Part shown: positions 45,120 through 53,848 of the stretch, in pieces | How positions within the stretch are numbered: position 1 is the first letter of the stretch | How the letters are laid out: every line of letters starts with the position of its first letter | Assembly (NCBI GenBank): GCA_017618075.1 | Contig: JAFZUY010000048.1 | Span: 1-61,872 of the forward strand | DNA length: 61,872 nucleotides | Origin: Lachnospiraceae bacterium | Lineage (GTDB): Bacteria > Bacillota > Clostridia > Lachnospirales > Lachnospiraceae | Direction of reading: 5' to 3' | The notes under the pieces: generated by a model | Told to the model about the DNA's origin: nothing | Databases searched by the model: none | What the model saw: the letters and a program-made list of their open reading frames with translations, nothing else | Translations under genes and position numbers: made by a program

Positions 45120-46740
45120 TACATTAAGAATTATTTTAAGTATTGAAAATACGGTAAATATCAACGAAATACTGAATGCGATAAGGCATATTCCGTTTAT
45201 CGGAAAATACATTCCGGAAAAGATTTACGGTCTGTGGATTATAAAGTTTTTAGCGACTGTTATGTCGGTTATTTCGGAAGTTTCAAAAGCATTTTTCGGA
45301 AAGCTCGGACTCTTTGTGCTTTTGTTCTTTGTATCAGGCTTTGTAAGTGCTTTTGAAAGACCTGATCAGCCGATGGCTTTTATCTACGGATTTGTCATTA
45401 TATCCATAGGGTTAATGTTTATTTACAACATATTCAGGAACACGCCCGAGGGAGAATATGCTGTTTTTCACATGGATATGGATGCGAAAGAATATGTTAA
45501 AGCCAGGTTTTTATATGATTCCTTTAACGTAATTTTAGGATATACGGTATTCGGTATTCCTGCGGCTCTTTTAGCAGGCGTTAAGTGGTATATGGCGATT
45601 CTTTTACCGCTTGCAGGCATAGGATTTAAAGTAGCTCCGCTCGGAACAGAGATGAGCATTTACGCGTTTAAACAGTCACTTGGAAGAAAGAAAAACAGAA
45701 AAGGCGTTCCTGTAACTTTAGACGGAAACTTAATCGTAAATTCGCTTATTTTTTCTGCCGTATTTTTCTTCGGATGTATAGGCGGCGGACTGATCTTATT
45801 TTATAAGTTCTATCTGCCGGTTGTGATTATTTATCTTTTATCAGTTGTTGCTATTGCCCCGGGACTTTTCCTTATGAAAAAGTTCCCGTTCGAACTTTAT
45901 AAAACCGCTCTTTATGCTGACAAGGTCAGAGGCGAACTTATTAAGAAGCAGCAGAAAAAGGAGATGGGGCAGAACTTCGAAGTTACAATAAATGAGGCCG
46001 AAGGCAGCAAACGCGGTTCAAAAGGATACAAATATCTTAACGAAATTTTCTTTAAAAGACACGCTGCTGTTTTCTGGAAAAACCAGATTATTCCGATTGC
46101 GGTTACCGTGCTTGGAATAGCACTGATGAGCCTGCTTTTATACTATGAAATTACCAGGTGCGAAGATGTTATGAGTGAATCGGTTTTAAGGTATTTATTC
46201 TCGAAACATCCGGGCATTTTTATCTTCATACTCAGTATTTTTAACACAGGCGCATTTATGTCGAGAGCAATGTTTGCAAGCTGTGATTCGTCGATGCTTG
46301 TGTACGGCTTTTACAGAACGCCTGAGTCTCTTAGGAAAATGTTCAGACTAAGAGCATTTTCGATATTTAAGTTTAATATGATTGTATCTTTGCTGATGAT
46401 GATTTTCGTTATTGTAACGCTTGTTTTAACGGGCGGAGAAAGGTACTTCGGAGAATATATTTCGGTTGTAGTTACAATCACTTCTTTTACAGCGCTTTTC
46501 TCTTTGAGGCACCTGACGATTTATTATATCTTACAGCCGTATTCGAGAGATTTTATGATCAAATCAAAGCTTTACGGATATCTTGCGTTTATATACGGAG
46601 CAGTGTGTTTCGTAATTATGTTTATACCGATGCCCAATGCGATTACCGCTGTTGCGGGTATCGTAATTACAGGCGTTTATTTCGTCATTGCGGACAAGCT
46701 TGTTTATAAGTTTGCGCCTAAGACTTTTAAGATAAAATAA
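45103..46740 (+). CDS. ABC exporter membrane protein
   Basis: 545 residues with about 12 membrane segments, a charged cytoplasmic section near residues 285-315 (KVRGELIKKQQKKEMGQNFEV) and an extracytoplasmic loop near 345-375. It has no close named family by eye, but its size and its 17-bp overlap with the ATPase gene make it the permease partner. Cargo is unknown; the next gene, an acyltransferase, suggests a surface polymer or lipid, which is inference. Confidence 0.75.
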   Translation: MQKTLNTLRIILSIENTVNINEILNAIRHIPFIGKYIPEKIYGLWIIKFLATVMSVISEVSKAFFGKLGLFVLLFFVSGFVSAFERPDQPMAFIYGFVIISIGLMFIYNIFRNTPEGEYAVFHMDMDAKEYVKARFLYDSFNVILGYTVFGIPAALLAGVKWYMAILLPLAGIGFKVAPLGTEMSIYAFKQSLGRKKNRKGVPVTLDGNLIVNSLIFSAVFFFGCIGGGLILFYKFYLPVVIIYLLSVVAIAPGLFLMKKFPFELYKTALYADKVRGELIKKQQKKEMGQNFEVTINEAEGSKRGSKGYKYLNEIFFKRHAAVFWKNQIIPIAVTVLGIALMSLLLYYEITRCEDVMSESVLRYLFSKHPGIFIFILSIFNTGAFMSRAMFASCDSSMLVYGFYRTPESLRKMFRLRAFSIFKFNMIVSLLMMIFVIVTLVLTGGERYFGEYISVVVTITSFTALFSLRHLTIYYILQPYSRDFMIKSKLYGYLAFIYGAVCFVIMFIPMPNAITAVAGIVITGVYFVIADKLVYKFAPKTFKIK

Positions 46741-46758
46741 TTAATTGGAGATAGAAAA

Positions 46759-47907
46759 ATGCTTATCGCAATCTGGTATGTTTTACTTGGCTTTTTACTC
46801 TTTTTCGGCGTTAAATTCTGCAAAAAGGGAATGTGGAACGAAGACAATATGTCGCTTAACACGACCAAGTGTTTCCTTGGTTTCTGCGCCGTAATAATCG
46901 TATTTCATCACATCTCACATATGACCTGCGCAACGTGGTTAAATCCGAAATATGTGCGACACGGATTTGATATTTTTGTGACCGCAGGATATCCGATGGT
47001 TGCAATGTTCTTCTTATGTTCCGGTTACGGACTTTACAAAAGCGCGAAGGCTAAGCCTGATTTTTTTAAGAGATTTATTCCTGTTAGATTTATCCCTATT
47101 CTGATTCCTTCGGGACTTACAATGCTAGTATATATGTATTTTATGCACTTAAGAAAAATACCGTATAAAATCGATCCGCCGTTTGCCGTAAACGGACACG
47201 ACACATGGCATCCTTATATCTGGTATGTTCCCTGCATGCTTTTGCTGTACCTGCTTTTCTATATCGGTTTTGGTCTGATTAAGAAAGACTGGGCGGGAAT
47301 TCTTGTAGTGGCTTTAGGCACGCTTGCTTACATTATTTGCGGCATTGTATTCCGGTACGGAACATGGTGGTTTAACACGCCTCATATGTTTTTGCTCGGT
47401 ATCCTCCTTGCAAAGTATGAGGATAAGATATTTGCGAGATGTAAAAAGTTATACGCGTTAAGGCTTGTAATTACGTTGATTATCTGGCCGATACTTTGGT
47501 TTTTGGGAAACAATGCAGGCGGACTTTATCTTATGATTTCCAAGCATCAGTACAACGGTGTATACGGCTACAGATCGGAACTTGTCGGATGCATCTTCCA
47601 GGTTTTGTATACGCTTGTTTTTGCATATATGTATTATCTTTTAAGCATGAAAATCAAGGTCGGTAACAAAGTGCTCGCATTCTTCGGAAAGTTCACTTTG
47701 GAACTTTACCTTGTACACGGAATCTTCATTCACATGTTTGGATTTTACATGCTTCAGCAGGGCAAAAAGCCTTTGTTTTATATCGAAAATGTTTCGCTTT
47801 TCACACTGGTTGTTTTGGCTTTATCGATACCGGTTGCATTTGGCATAAGTCTATTGGATAAGAAGGTCGGACAGCTTTTAAGACCTAAAAAGAAAAAAGA
47901 GGAATAA
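46759..47907 (+). CDS. Membrane acyltransferase (acyltransferase 3/OafA-like)
   Basis: 382 residues with about ten membrane spans. The early segment CFLGFCAVIIVFHHISHM holds the histidine typical of acyltransferase 3 proteins, followed by MVAMFFLCSGYGLYKSAKAK and GKFTLELYLVHGIFI, all in family order. It would O-acylate a cell-surface sugar or lipid. It lies 18 bp after the ABC permease, probably in the same operon. Confidence 0.85.
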   Translation: MLIAIWYVLLGFLLFFGVKFCKKGMWNEDNMSLNTTKCFLGFCAVIIVFHHISHMTCATWLNPKYVRHGFDIFVTAGYPMVAMFFLCSGYGLYKSAKAKPDFFKRFIPVRFIPILIPSGLTMLVYMYFMHLRKIPYKIDPPFAVNGHDTWHPYIWYVPCMLLLYLLFYIGFGLIKKDWAGILVVALGTLAYIICGIVFRYGTWWFNTPHMFLLGILLAKYEDKIFARCKKLYALRLVITLIIWPILWFLGNNAGGLYLMISKHQYNGVYGYRSELVGCIFQVLYTLVFAYMYYLLSMKIKVGNKVLAFFGKFTLELYLVHGIFIHMFGFYMLQQGKKPLFYIENVSLFTLVVLALSIPVAFGISLLDKKVGQLLRPKKKKEE

Positions 47908-48007
47908 AGTCAAAAAAGGGGCAGTTTTAGTCAAATATTCGGAAGTAATATCATGGGTAATGTCTTACTATAATCTTAGAGTGTAAAAGACAAGGAGGAC
48001 ATTATCC

Positions 48008-48293
48008 ATGAAGATTATAAGTGTTGTTAACGGACCTAAGAATATATCCGCTATCGTTCAGGGATGCATGAGAATGCCCGCTTTAAGCAAAGAGGATGCC
48101 GCAAAGGTTATCCGTACTGCATACGACTGCGGTTGCGATTGCATGGATTCTTCGCCATCCCGCTAAGATGCAGGCTATCATCGGCACCATGAACCCCGAG
48201 CACATAAAAGATGCATGTAAGGCAGCAGACGTAAATCTCTCGCATCACGACTGGTATGAGCTTTATCTGGCAGCAGGAAAATATCTGCCTTAA
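48008..48293 (+). pseudogene. Aldo/keto reductase remnant with internal deletion
   Basis: A good RBS (AAGGAGG) and ATG at 48008 begin MKIISVVNGPKNISAIVQGCMRMP, the N-terminus of a YdhF-type aldo/keto reductase, which stops after about 52 codons at TAA 48164. In another frame the end of the same family follows (AWILRHPAKMQAIIGTMNPEHIKDACKAADV...WYELYLAAGKYLP) and stops at 48293. About 200 residues of the barrel, including the catalytic region, are missing. The junction lies near 48125-48150. It is a deletion derivative, not a functional enzyme. A -10 sequence TATAAT stands near 47970. Confidence 0.85.
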
Positions 48294-48335
48294 AAGAGTA
48301 AATGAATAAAAAGTTAATGTATAAAGGAGGGTAAC

Positions 48336-48860
48336 ATGAACGACACATTAAAGGTTTTGGAATCAAGAAGAAGCTGCAGAAACTTCAAACCCGACATGGT
48401 CAGCAAAAAGGACCTTGATTCAATCATCAAAGCCGGAACATACGCCGCTACAGGCATGGGCAAACAGAGCCCGATTATCATTGCAGTAACAGACAAGGAA
48501 ACCAGAGACGAACTGTCACGCGAAAACCTTAAAATCGGTGGCTGGGACCAGGACTTCGATCCTTTCTACGGAGCACCTGTAATATTAATCGTTCTTGCAA
48601 ACAAAGATATCGGAACTTATGTTTATGACGGCTCGCTCGTAATGGGCAACCTTATGAACGCTGCAGAAAGCCTTGGCGTAGCAAGTATCTGGATTCACAG
48701 AGCAAAAGAAGAGTTCGAGTCAGACTTCGGCAAAAAACTCTTAAAGAAGTTAGGCATCGAAGGAAATTATGAAGGCATCGGACACTGTGCTCTCGGCTAT
48801 GCAGCAGAGCCAGCTAAGGAAGCTGCTCCGAGAAAAGAAGATTACGTTTATTACATTTAG
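48336..48860 (+). CDS. Nitroreductase-family protein
   Basis: 174 residues, FMN-dependent nitroreductase fold: N-terminal LESRRSCRNFKPDMVSKKDLDSII, FMN-contacting region GAPVILIVLANKD, the GSLVMGNLMNAAESLGVASIWIHRAK helix, and C-terminal CALGYAAEPAKEAAPRKEDYV. It probably reduces a nitro or quinone compound with NAD(P)H. RBS AAAGGAGGG precedes the ATG at 48336. It lies 42 bp after the aldo/keto reductase remnant, perhaps once in an operon with it. Confidence 0.92.
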   Translation: MNDTLKVLESRRSCRNFKPDMVSKKDLDSIIKAGTYAATGMGKQSPIIIAVTDKETRDELSRENLKIGGWDQDFDPFYGAPVILIVLANKDIGTYVYDGSLVMGNLMNAAESLGVASIWIHRAKEEFESDFGKKLLKKLGIEGNYEGIGHCALGYAAEPAKEAAPRKEDYVYYI

Positions 48861-48898
48861 TTTTTTCATAACCAAGGAATTACTCCTATAAACCCCAT

Positions 48899-48940
48899 AA
48901 AAATATCGTTCCCTTGTGGCTGGGGGAACGATATTTTTTA
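48899..48940. terminator. Bidirectional terminator
   Basis: AAAAATATCGTTCCC and GGGAACGATATTTTT form a 15-bp stem with a 10-nt loop. It has T-runs on both strands and serves the nitroreductase and the convergent serine hydrolase. Confidence 0.9.
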
Positions 48941-49927
48941 TAATATAACCGGCAAAACTTTTTCTTCAATGAATTCAACTCTGTCGAAGATTCTGGGCTT
49001 GAATGTTCCTGTAATGCCTACAGATACGTTCTTTTCTTTGTTTATGTAGATTATGTTTCCGCTGTCACCGATGGCAGCAAATACTTCTTTGTCTTCATAA
49101 GGTTTGTACCAGAGATATCCGTACTCCATGTATCCAAACATCTTATCGAGTTTAAGACGGGGAGTGAGCATTTCAATAATCCATTCTGACGAGATAATCT
49201 GTTTGCCGTCGTATTTGCCTTCATGCAAAACCATCTCTCCGAGTCTTGCAAGGTCTTGTCCGGTAGCGCAGAGTCCCCAGCCTGCAGTTACGGTATCTTT
49301 AGGATCTGAGTACCATTCGTTTTTTCTCGGCCCTTTGTTCATAAAAAAATCAAACTGGTCCTCTTTACTGCTTTCACCGTGAATGATATGTTCGGGAATT
49401 CCGAGCGGAATAAAAAGATTCTTGTTCGCAAAATCAATGCATTTCTCACCTGAAGCATTCTCGATTATTCCTGCTAAAATCTGTATTCCCAGAGTGGCGT
49501 ATTTAAATTCACCCGTAATGCCGTTGCGTCCTCCTAAGAAATCCAGAGTTGCTTTCGTCCAGTCATCTGAAGTGCAAATCTTCGTCCAGGGTTCTGATTT
49601 GTATTTATAGGGAGCAGTCATTGTCAGAAGGTGTTTTATCGTAACATCATAAATGGTTTTCTCACCGCGCTTAACCTCATAGTCGGGGAAGAAATCCATT
49701 ACTTTCTGATTTACGTCTTTTATGAGTCCTTTATCAACGGCAATTCCGGTAAGCAATGCCATAACGCCTTTGGTTACGGAATTCACGTTTACAGGATCTT
49801 CGGTTTTGAATCTTCGCCATGTGTCGTTATAAATCACTTCTCCGTTTTTAATGGCTTGAATCTGGCAGATGTTTCCTGCATTTCCGGTGCTTATTTCTAT
49901 GAATTTGTGTAAAGATTCCCGGTTCAT
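48938..49927 (-). CDS. Serine hydrolase, beta-lactamase-like (cytosolic form)
   Basis: 329 residues, no signal peptide. The class C beta-lactamase/esterase signature is S50-V-T-K53, the tyrosine motif is Y143-A-T, and the third motif is degenerate (GDSG near 298). Family members are mostly esterases or peptidases of unknown substrate. The start has GAGGAGG on the minus strand. It is a single gene, convergent with the nitroreductase. Confidence 0.87.
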   Translation of the reverse strand: MNRESLHKFIEISTGNAGNICQIQAIKNGEVIYNDTWRRFKTEDPVNVNSVTKGVMALLTGIAVDKGLIKDVNQKVMDFFPDYEVKRGEKTIYDVTIKHLLTMTAPYKYKSEPWTKICTSDDWTKATLDFLGGRNGITGEFKYATLGIQILAGIIENASGEKCIDFANKNLFIPLGIPEHIIHGESSKEDQFDFFMNKGPRKNEWYSDPKDTVTAGWGLCATGQDLARLGEMVLHEGKYDGKQIISSEWIIEMLTPRLKLDKMFGYMEYGYLWYKPYEDKEVFAAIGDSGNIIYINKEKNVSVGITGTFKPRIFDRVEFIEEKVLPVIL

Positions 49928-50111
49928 TTTATCCTCCTCTTATGTTTGATTTGGACGTCCTAAAAAAATGCTAAGTTAATTTAAAATTAATTTCAAGTTA
50001 TTTTTTGAAAGAAATTTTAGTGCTTATTTGTATACAGTCGGCATATATCCAAAACAGTGATTTTATGGTATAGTTTTATGGTGTGAGAAAACAGAAAAAA
50101 GGAAGAAAAAC

Positions 50112-50150
50112 ATGACTAAGGTACTTTTTGTTTGCTGGGGCAGGATATGA
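50112..50150 (+). pseudogene. Stub of low-molecular-weight protein tyrosine phosphatase
   Basis: ATG at 50112 opens MTKVLFVCWGRI and stops at TGA 50148. The first eight residues match the start of low-molecular-weight phosphatases (K-V-L-F-V-C followed by the P-loop HGNICRS); the catalytic loop and the rest are gone. GGAAG precedes the ATG. It is very short, so chance similarity is possible. Confidence 0.4.
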
Positions 50151-50280
50151 GATAGAATATAATATCTCCGGGAAAGCCCTAAAATCAATGGTTTCAAAAA
50201 AACAGACGGAAGTTTTATACCGTTTTTATACCTTTTTAACTTTAGTTTAGAACCGCCTCAAATATTTTTCTATAATAGAA

Positions 50281-50301
50281 TGCTATCAGGTCTTGATAGC
50301 A
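50281..50301. repeat. Short perfect palindrome upstream of nuclease gene
   Basis: TGCTATCA (50281-50288) and TGATAGCA (50294-50301) with a 5-nt gap. No T-run follows, so an operator-like site is more likely than a terminator. Confidence 0.45.
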
Positions 50302-50485
50302 GTATTTCCATAATAATTTATATACACACCCTGATAATAAACGATAGTAAGATAACTACTGAAAGGCACCTATGTTTATGGTAAAATAAGCTTAATGACA
50401 AAGAAGTATTTGTTTATGAGTATAAGTTTACAAATTAGAATTGCATAAGTTTTTCCGGCTATTGCGGCCGAAGGAGGTTACAAAT

Positions 50486-51568
50486 ATGAGTAGTCTTATT
50501 AAGACGGATGAGGAATATAGAAATTGGATAAAAGAAGTTTCCAAACGTTTTAGACATAGTCAATTGAAGGCTGCAGTTAAGGTAAATAGTGAAATGCTTC
50601 GATTTTATTGGGAACTTGGCAGAGATATTGCGATTATGAGTGAAAAAGCGAAATATGGATCGGGCTTTTATAATACGATAAGTTCGGATTTGAAGGACGT
50701 ATTTCCGGATATCAAATCGTTTTCGACAACAAATTTGAAATATATGCGTTATTTTTACGAAATGTATCCTTCGGCCTCGGAGAACCATCCCCAGGTTGAG
50801 GACGAATTATTGATTGACGGAAATCGTCCCCGGTCTGGGGACGATTTGGAAATGGTATTCTGCATTCCGTGGGGACATAATAAATTGATTATTGATAAGT
50901 GTAAAGAAAATCCCGAGAAAGCTCTTTTTTATGTGAAGAAAACGCTTGAAAATAACTGGTCAAGAGCGGTGCTTATGAATTTTCTTGATACAGATTTATA
51001 TGAACGGCAGGGAAAGGCTATCACCAATTTCAGTATAACCCTTCCGGAAGAAAAAGGTGAGCTCGCGCAGGCGATTACGAAGGATCCCTACAATTTTGAT
51101 TTTATTTCCATAAGAGAAAAATACAATGAAAAAGAACTTAAGGATGCGCTCCTGGATAATATCGAGAAATTTCTTATAGAGTTGGGGAACGGATTTGCCT
51201 ACGTCGGCAGAGAGGTAGAACTTAATATTGGAAAAACAGAGAACTTTGTTGATCTTCTCTTTTATAATTATAAACTTCATTGTTTTTTTGTGGTTGAGGT
51301 GAAAATCGGAGAATTTCAATCCGGAGATATGGGACAACTCGGAACGTATATGGTTGCTGTGAACCACCAAATTAAAGGAGAAGCAGACGGGCCGACATTG
51401 GGACTTATCCTCTGCAAATCAAAAGATAATGTAAAAGCTCAATATGCTTTGGAGGCGAGCAGTCAGCCGATGGGAATTGCTGTATACGACATCAACAGAT
51501 TTCTTCCGGAGGATTACAAATCATCCTTGCCGACGATAGAAGAGATAGAAGCCGAGTTTAAGGGATAA
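50486..51568 (+). CDS. YhcG-type PDDEXK nuclease-domain protein (DUF1016)
   Basis: 360 residues from ATG 50486 (AAGGAGG 8 nt upstream; an upstream in-frame start at 50441 is rejected). The N-terminal DUF1016 part has YRNWIKEVSKRFRHSQLKAAVKVN, FYWELGRDI and GSGFYNTISSDLKDVFPD. The C-terminal nuclease domain shows the PDDEXK pattern FVDLLFYNYKLHCFFVVEVKIGEFQ, with aspartate and E-V-K as metal ligands. Family members are mobile, often near restriction-modification or defence genes, but none is seen here. A perfect 11-bp palindrome (50821-50847) lies inside the coding region. Confidence 0.9.
   Translation: MSSLIKTDEEYRNWIKEVSKRFRHSQLKAAVKVNSEMLRFYWELGRDIAIMSEKAKYGSGFYNTISSDLKDVFPDIKSFSTTNLKYMRYFYEMYPSASENHPQVEDELLIDGNRPRSGDDLEMVFCIPWGHNKLIIDKCKENPEKALFYVKKTLENNWSRAVLMNFLDTDLYERQGKAITNFSITLPEEKGELAQAITKDPYNFDFISIREKYNEKELKDALLDNIEKFLIELGNGFAYVGREVELNIGKTENFVDLLFYNYKLHCFFVVEVKIGEFQSGDMGQLGTYMVAVNHQIKGEADGPTLGLILCKSKDNVKAQYALEASSQPMGIAVYDINRFLPEDYKSSLPTIEEIEAEFKG
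50821..50847. repeat. Palindromic element inside the nuclease gene
   Basis: AAATCGTCCCC and GGGGACGATTT flank GGTCT, a perfect 11-bp inverted repeat that reads in frame as NRPRSGDDLE. It looks like a REP-type palindrome inserted at a tolerant loop of the protein; a partly similar sequence (CATCCCCAGGTTGAGGACGA) lies just upstream. Confidence 0.6.
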
Positions 51569-51582
51569 CCAGAGGATAAAAA

Positions 51583-52013
51583 ATGAATTATTGTGAAGAA
51601 TGCATAGTTTATCAAATTCAAAATGACAAATCGAAACCAGATTTTTGTGAAAATTGCGGAATAATACAAAGGGGTGGAAACTTGGTGAATATGGGACTCC
51701 ATATTTGCAATGCTCAAAATGCGGATATTCCATCGGGGTAGATTTGAATACTCCTTGCGAATTAGATCATTCTTTTCATAAAAAATATGAGATAGAAATA
51801 GCCTCATCCGAAGTATTACCCAGCCAGGATGTATTAAAGAAATAATCTAAGTTGTTAGGGATACCAATTTTGCAGGCACGGAAAATATTTGTTGAAGGCT
51901 TTAAGACCGAGTTGGAAATTGAAAAGGTTTATTGTCTTACAGAGATATTACTGGATGCTAATCATTATAAAACAGAAGGGTATGGGAAGCATATCAGACT
52001 GGAAATGATATAA
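51583..52013 (+). pseudogene. Broken zinc-ribbon protein gene
   Basis: ATG 51583 (AGAGG 7 nt upstream) reads MNYCEECIVYQI...DFCENCGIIQRGG and then stops at 51741 in that frame. Another frame (from about 51654) continues with a sensible zinc-ribbon sequence (TPYLQCSKCGYSIGV...ELDHSFHKKYEIEIASSEVLPSQDVLKK), meets TAA at 51843, and stays open to TAA 52011 with SKLLGIPILQARKIFVEG...CLTEILLDANHYKTEGYGKH. The part around SQDVLKK-SKLLGIPILQARKIFVEG resembles the ribosomal L7/L12 C-terminal motif. A frameshift plus an in-frame stop therefore seem to have inactivated one gene of about 140 codons. Confidence 0.6.
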
Positions 52014-52121
52014 TTAAATGCGTCCGTGCAGAGAACGTTCGGGTTAAACCGAATTATCCGGAAACTCTTTTTCGTGGCGTGGTCTGTATGCTTTAAGAAA
52101 TGGATTGATGGAGGTGTTGTT

Positions 52122-52344
52122 ATGCCGCATATAGAAATCAAGTGTTATCCTGGAAGAACAAAAGAAAAAATGTGCAGAGGAAGTAACAAAGGCTATTACG
52201 GAAAGTTTGGGCTGTGATGCATCCAGTATATCTATAGCAATAAAAGAAATAGAAAAGGCAGACTGGAAGAAAGAGGTTTGGGATGCACAAATAATTCCGG
52301 ACAACAATATCTTGTATAAGAAACCTGGGTATAATTGTGATTAG
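52122..52344 (+). pseudogene. 4-oxalocrotonate tautomerase-like gene with frameshift
   Basis: GGAGGTG at 52110 and ATG 52122 open MPHIEIKCYPGRTKEK, typical of 4-oxalocrotonate tautomerases with the catalytic Pro after the initiator Met. In a run of six A (about 52166-52171) the frame is lost. Removing one A gives KCAEEVTKAITESLGCDASSISI...EKADWKKEVWDAQII to a stop at 52344, a normal 73-residue protein. It is a pseudogene, a slippage (phase-variable) allele, or a base-call error. Confidence 0.75.
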
Positions 52345-52383
52345 GTAGTGAAGCAAATCTTGGTTTTACTTCCTAGAGACACT

Positions 52384-53244
52384 TTATTTTGAAGCAAAGA
52401 CCGTGCCTAAAATCATAAGAATCAATGCAATAAAAAATATTGAATTTGGCAATTGTTTATAGAGCAATAAAGAAATAAAAGCTCCTATGAATGGGGAAAC
52501 GGCGTAGAAGGCACTGGTTTTTGCCGCACCAAGATCTTTCTGGGCACAGATGTAGAAATACACGCTTAATCCGTATGCAATGAAACCCAGAAGAAGAGCA
52601 AACAGGATATATAATGTAAGTTTAAAATGTTCGTTTGTTAACAGTCCGACGATAACGGCTCCGGTTCCGGAGCCGATTCCTTTTATAATGACTATTTTAA
52701 TAGGATCTTTTGAAGAGAGTTTTCTCGTGCAGTTGTTTTCAAATCCCCAGGCAATACAAGCTAAAATGGCAAAAAGTGAATAGCGTGTAAACGTGAAGGA
52801 TGCGGTGGACTCGAAAGACAGCAGGATGCATGCCATAGTAATAAACACAATTCCTATCCATAGCCTAGCGGATATTTTTTCTTTGAAAATCAAGAGCGCA
52901 ATGATAGAAGTTGCAACAATTTCAAAGTTGTTGATTAATGAAATGTTTGCGGCAGAGGAGTTTAAGAGTGCAATCATCAAAAGAACAGGCGCTATGATAT
53001 CAAGAAGTATCATACCGGCAATGTACGGAAAGTCTTTGCCGGTTATTTTTTCTGAAACGGGTATTTCTTTAGTTGTTTTTCTTTGCAACAAACCAAGCAG
53101 GAACATTCCAAATCCTGCACCGAGATACAGGAACCCGGCCATAAAAGAAGGCGGAATCTTAGTCATAAGGATTTTAGAAAAAGGTGTGCTGAGGGCGTAG
53201 AATGCTGCAGCAAGTATGGCAAAAAGGATCGCTTTTTTCTTCAT
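52384..53244 (-). CDS. EamA/DMT-family transporter
   Basis: 286 residues with ten membrane segments in two EamA repeats (first about 5-135 with AAFYALSTPFSKILMTKIPPSFMAGF; second about 145-284 with ACIAWGFENNCTRKL and AKTSAFYAVSPFIGAFIS). It is a drug/metabolite exporter with unknown substrate. It lies 4 bp after the methyltransferase gene on the same strand, so both are probably in one operon. Confidence 0.92.
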   Translation of the reverse strand: MKKKAILFAILAAAFYALSTPFSKILMTKIPPSFMAGFLYLGAGFGMFLLGLLQRKTTKEIPVSEKITGKDFPYIAGMILLDIIAPVLLMIALLNSSAANISLINNFEIVATSIIALLIFKEKISARLWIGIVFITMACILLSFESTASFTFTRYSLFAILACIAWGFENNCTRKLSSKDPIKIVIIKGIGSGTGAVIVGLLTNEHFKLTLYILFALLLGFIAYGLSVYFYICAQKDLGAAKTSAFYAVSPFIGAFISLLLYKQLPNSIFFIALILMILGTVFASK

Positions 53245-53248
53245 AATA

Positions 53249-53833
53249 TTATGCTTTCCTTAAAACTATAAGTTGTGCGTAATGGTCATATTTGGTGTCT
53301 ACAGGAACAAATCCGTATTTTGCAAATCGACTGACTGTTTCCTTCGATGAGTTAAATTCGCCGTTTAATCCGTAAACCAGGGCGTTAATTATTTTTCTTG
53401 GTAAAAACGGAAATCTGGGATCGGCGAGATAGAGTATTCCTCCTGATTTCAGAATTCTTGAAGCCTCGCGAATAAATGCATCCTTGTCAGCGAAATGATG
53501 ATATGCCATACATGCGGTCATAACATCAAATGAATCATCGTCATATGGAGTCTTGTCACATGAGCATTCTCTAATATCCATATCGGGACATTTGTCTTTT
53601 GCTACAGAAAGCATTTGTGGTTCAATATCTATTCCGTGACCATTTATGTTTTCAATATTTGAAAGAGTTTTTAAAATGGTTCCTGTTCCGCAGCCGACAT
53701 CAATTAAGTTTTGGCCGGGTTTGAGAGAAATGTTATCGTAAATAAGTTTGTAAAATTTACGGGAGAGTTTTCCTTCAAAGCCGTAATCGTATTTTTCAGC
53801 TCGATTATCAAATCTAAAATCTCTTTTTTTCAT
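53249..53833 (-). CDS. SAM-dependent class I methyltransferase
   Basis: 194 residues from ATG 53833, which has GGAGGGA 4 nt upstream; longer in-frame starts (53935, 53860) lack such a site. Motif I is LIDVGCGTGTILKTL, followed by acidic GHGIDIEPQML, and the later FDVMTACMAYHHFADKDAFIREASRILKSGGILYLAD is characteristic of UbiE/type 11 methyltransferases. Substrate is unknown. It is the first gene of the minus-strand pair and is divergent from a TetR gene. Confidence 0.9.
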   Translation of the reverse strand: MKKRDFRFDNRAEKYDYGFEGKLSRKFYKLIYDNISLKPGQNLIDVGCGTGTILKTLSNIENINGHGIDIEPQMLSVAKDKCPDMDIRECSCDKTPYDDDSFDVMTACMAYHHFADKDAFIREASRILKSGGILYLADPRFPFLPRKIINALVYGLNGEFNSSKETVSRFAKYGFVPVDTKYDHYAQLIVLRKA

Positions 53834-53848
53834 AAATCCCTCCAAAAT

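Larger units (their letters stand above)
49928..50485. other. Gene-poor AT-rich region
   Basis: 558 bp without an intact gene. It holds a 12-codon tyrosine phosphatase stub (50112-50150), an AT-rich stretch with TTTTATGGTATAGTTTTATGG that may serve as the stub's promoter, an 8-bp palindrome (50281-50301) and an extended -10 sequence TATGGTAAAAT (50381-50391) about 95 bp ahead of the nuclease gene. An open stretch reads about 35 codons to TAG at 50250 without homology I can name. Confidence 0.6.

Noticed and set aside
50151-50250. Open stretch after the phosphatase stub, ending TAG 50250
   Set aside because: About 35 codons without start, RBS or recognisable homology; kept only as part of the gene-poor region.
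51654-51845. Independent 63-codon gene
   Set aside because: It has no RBS and reads as the continuation of the frame beginning at 51583, so it is treated as part of one broken gene.
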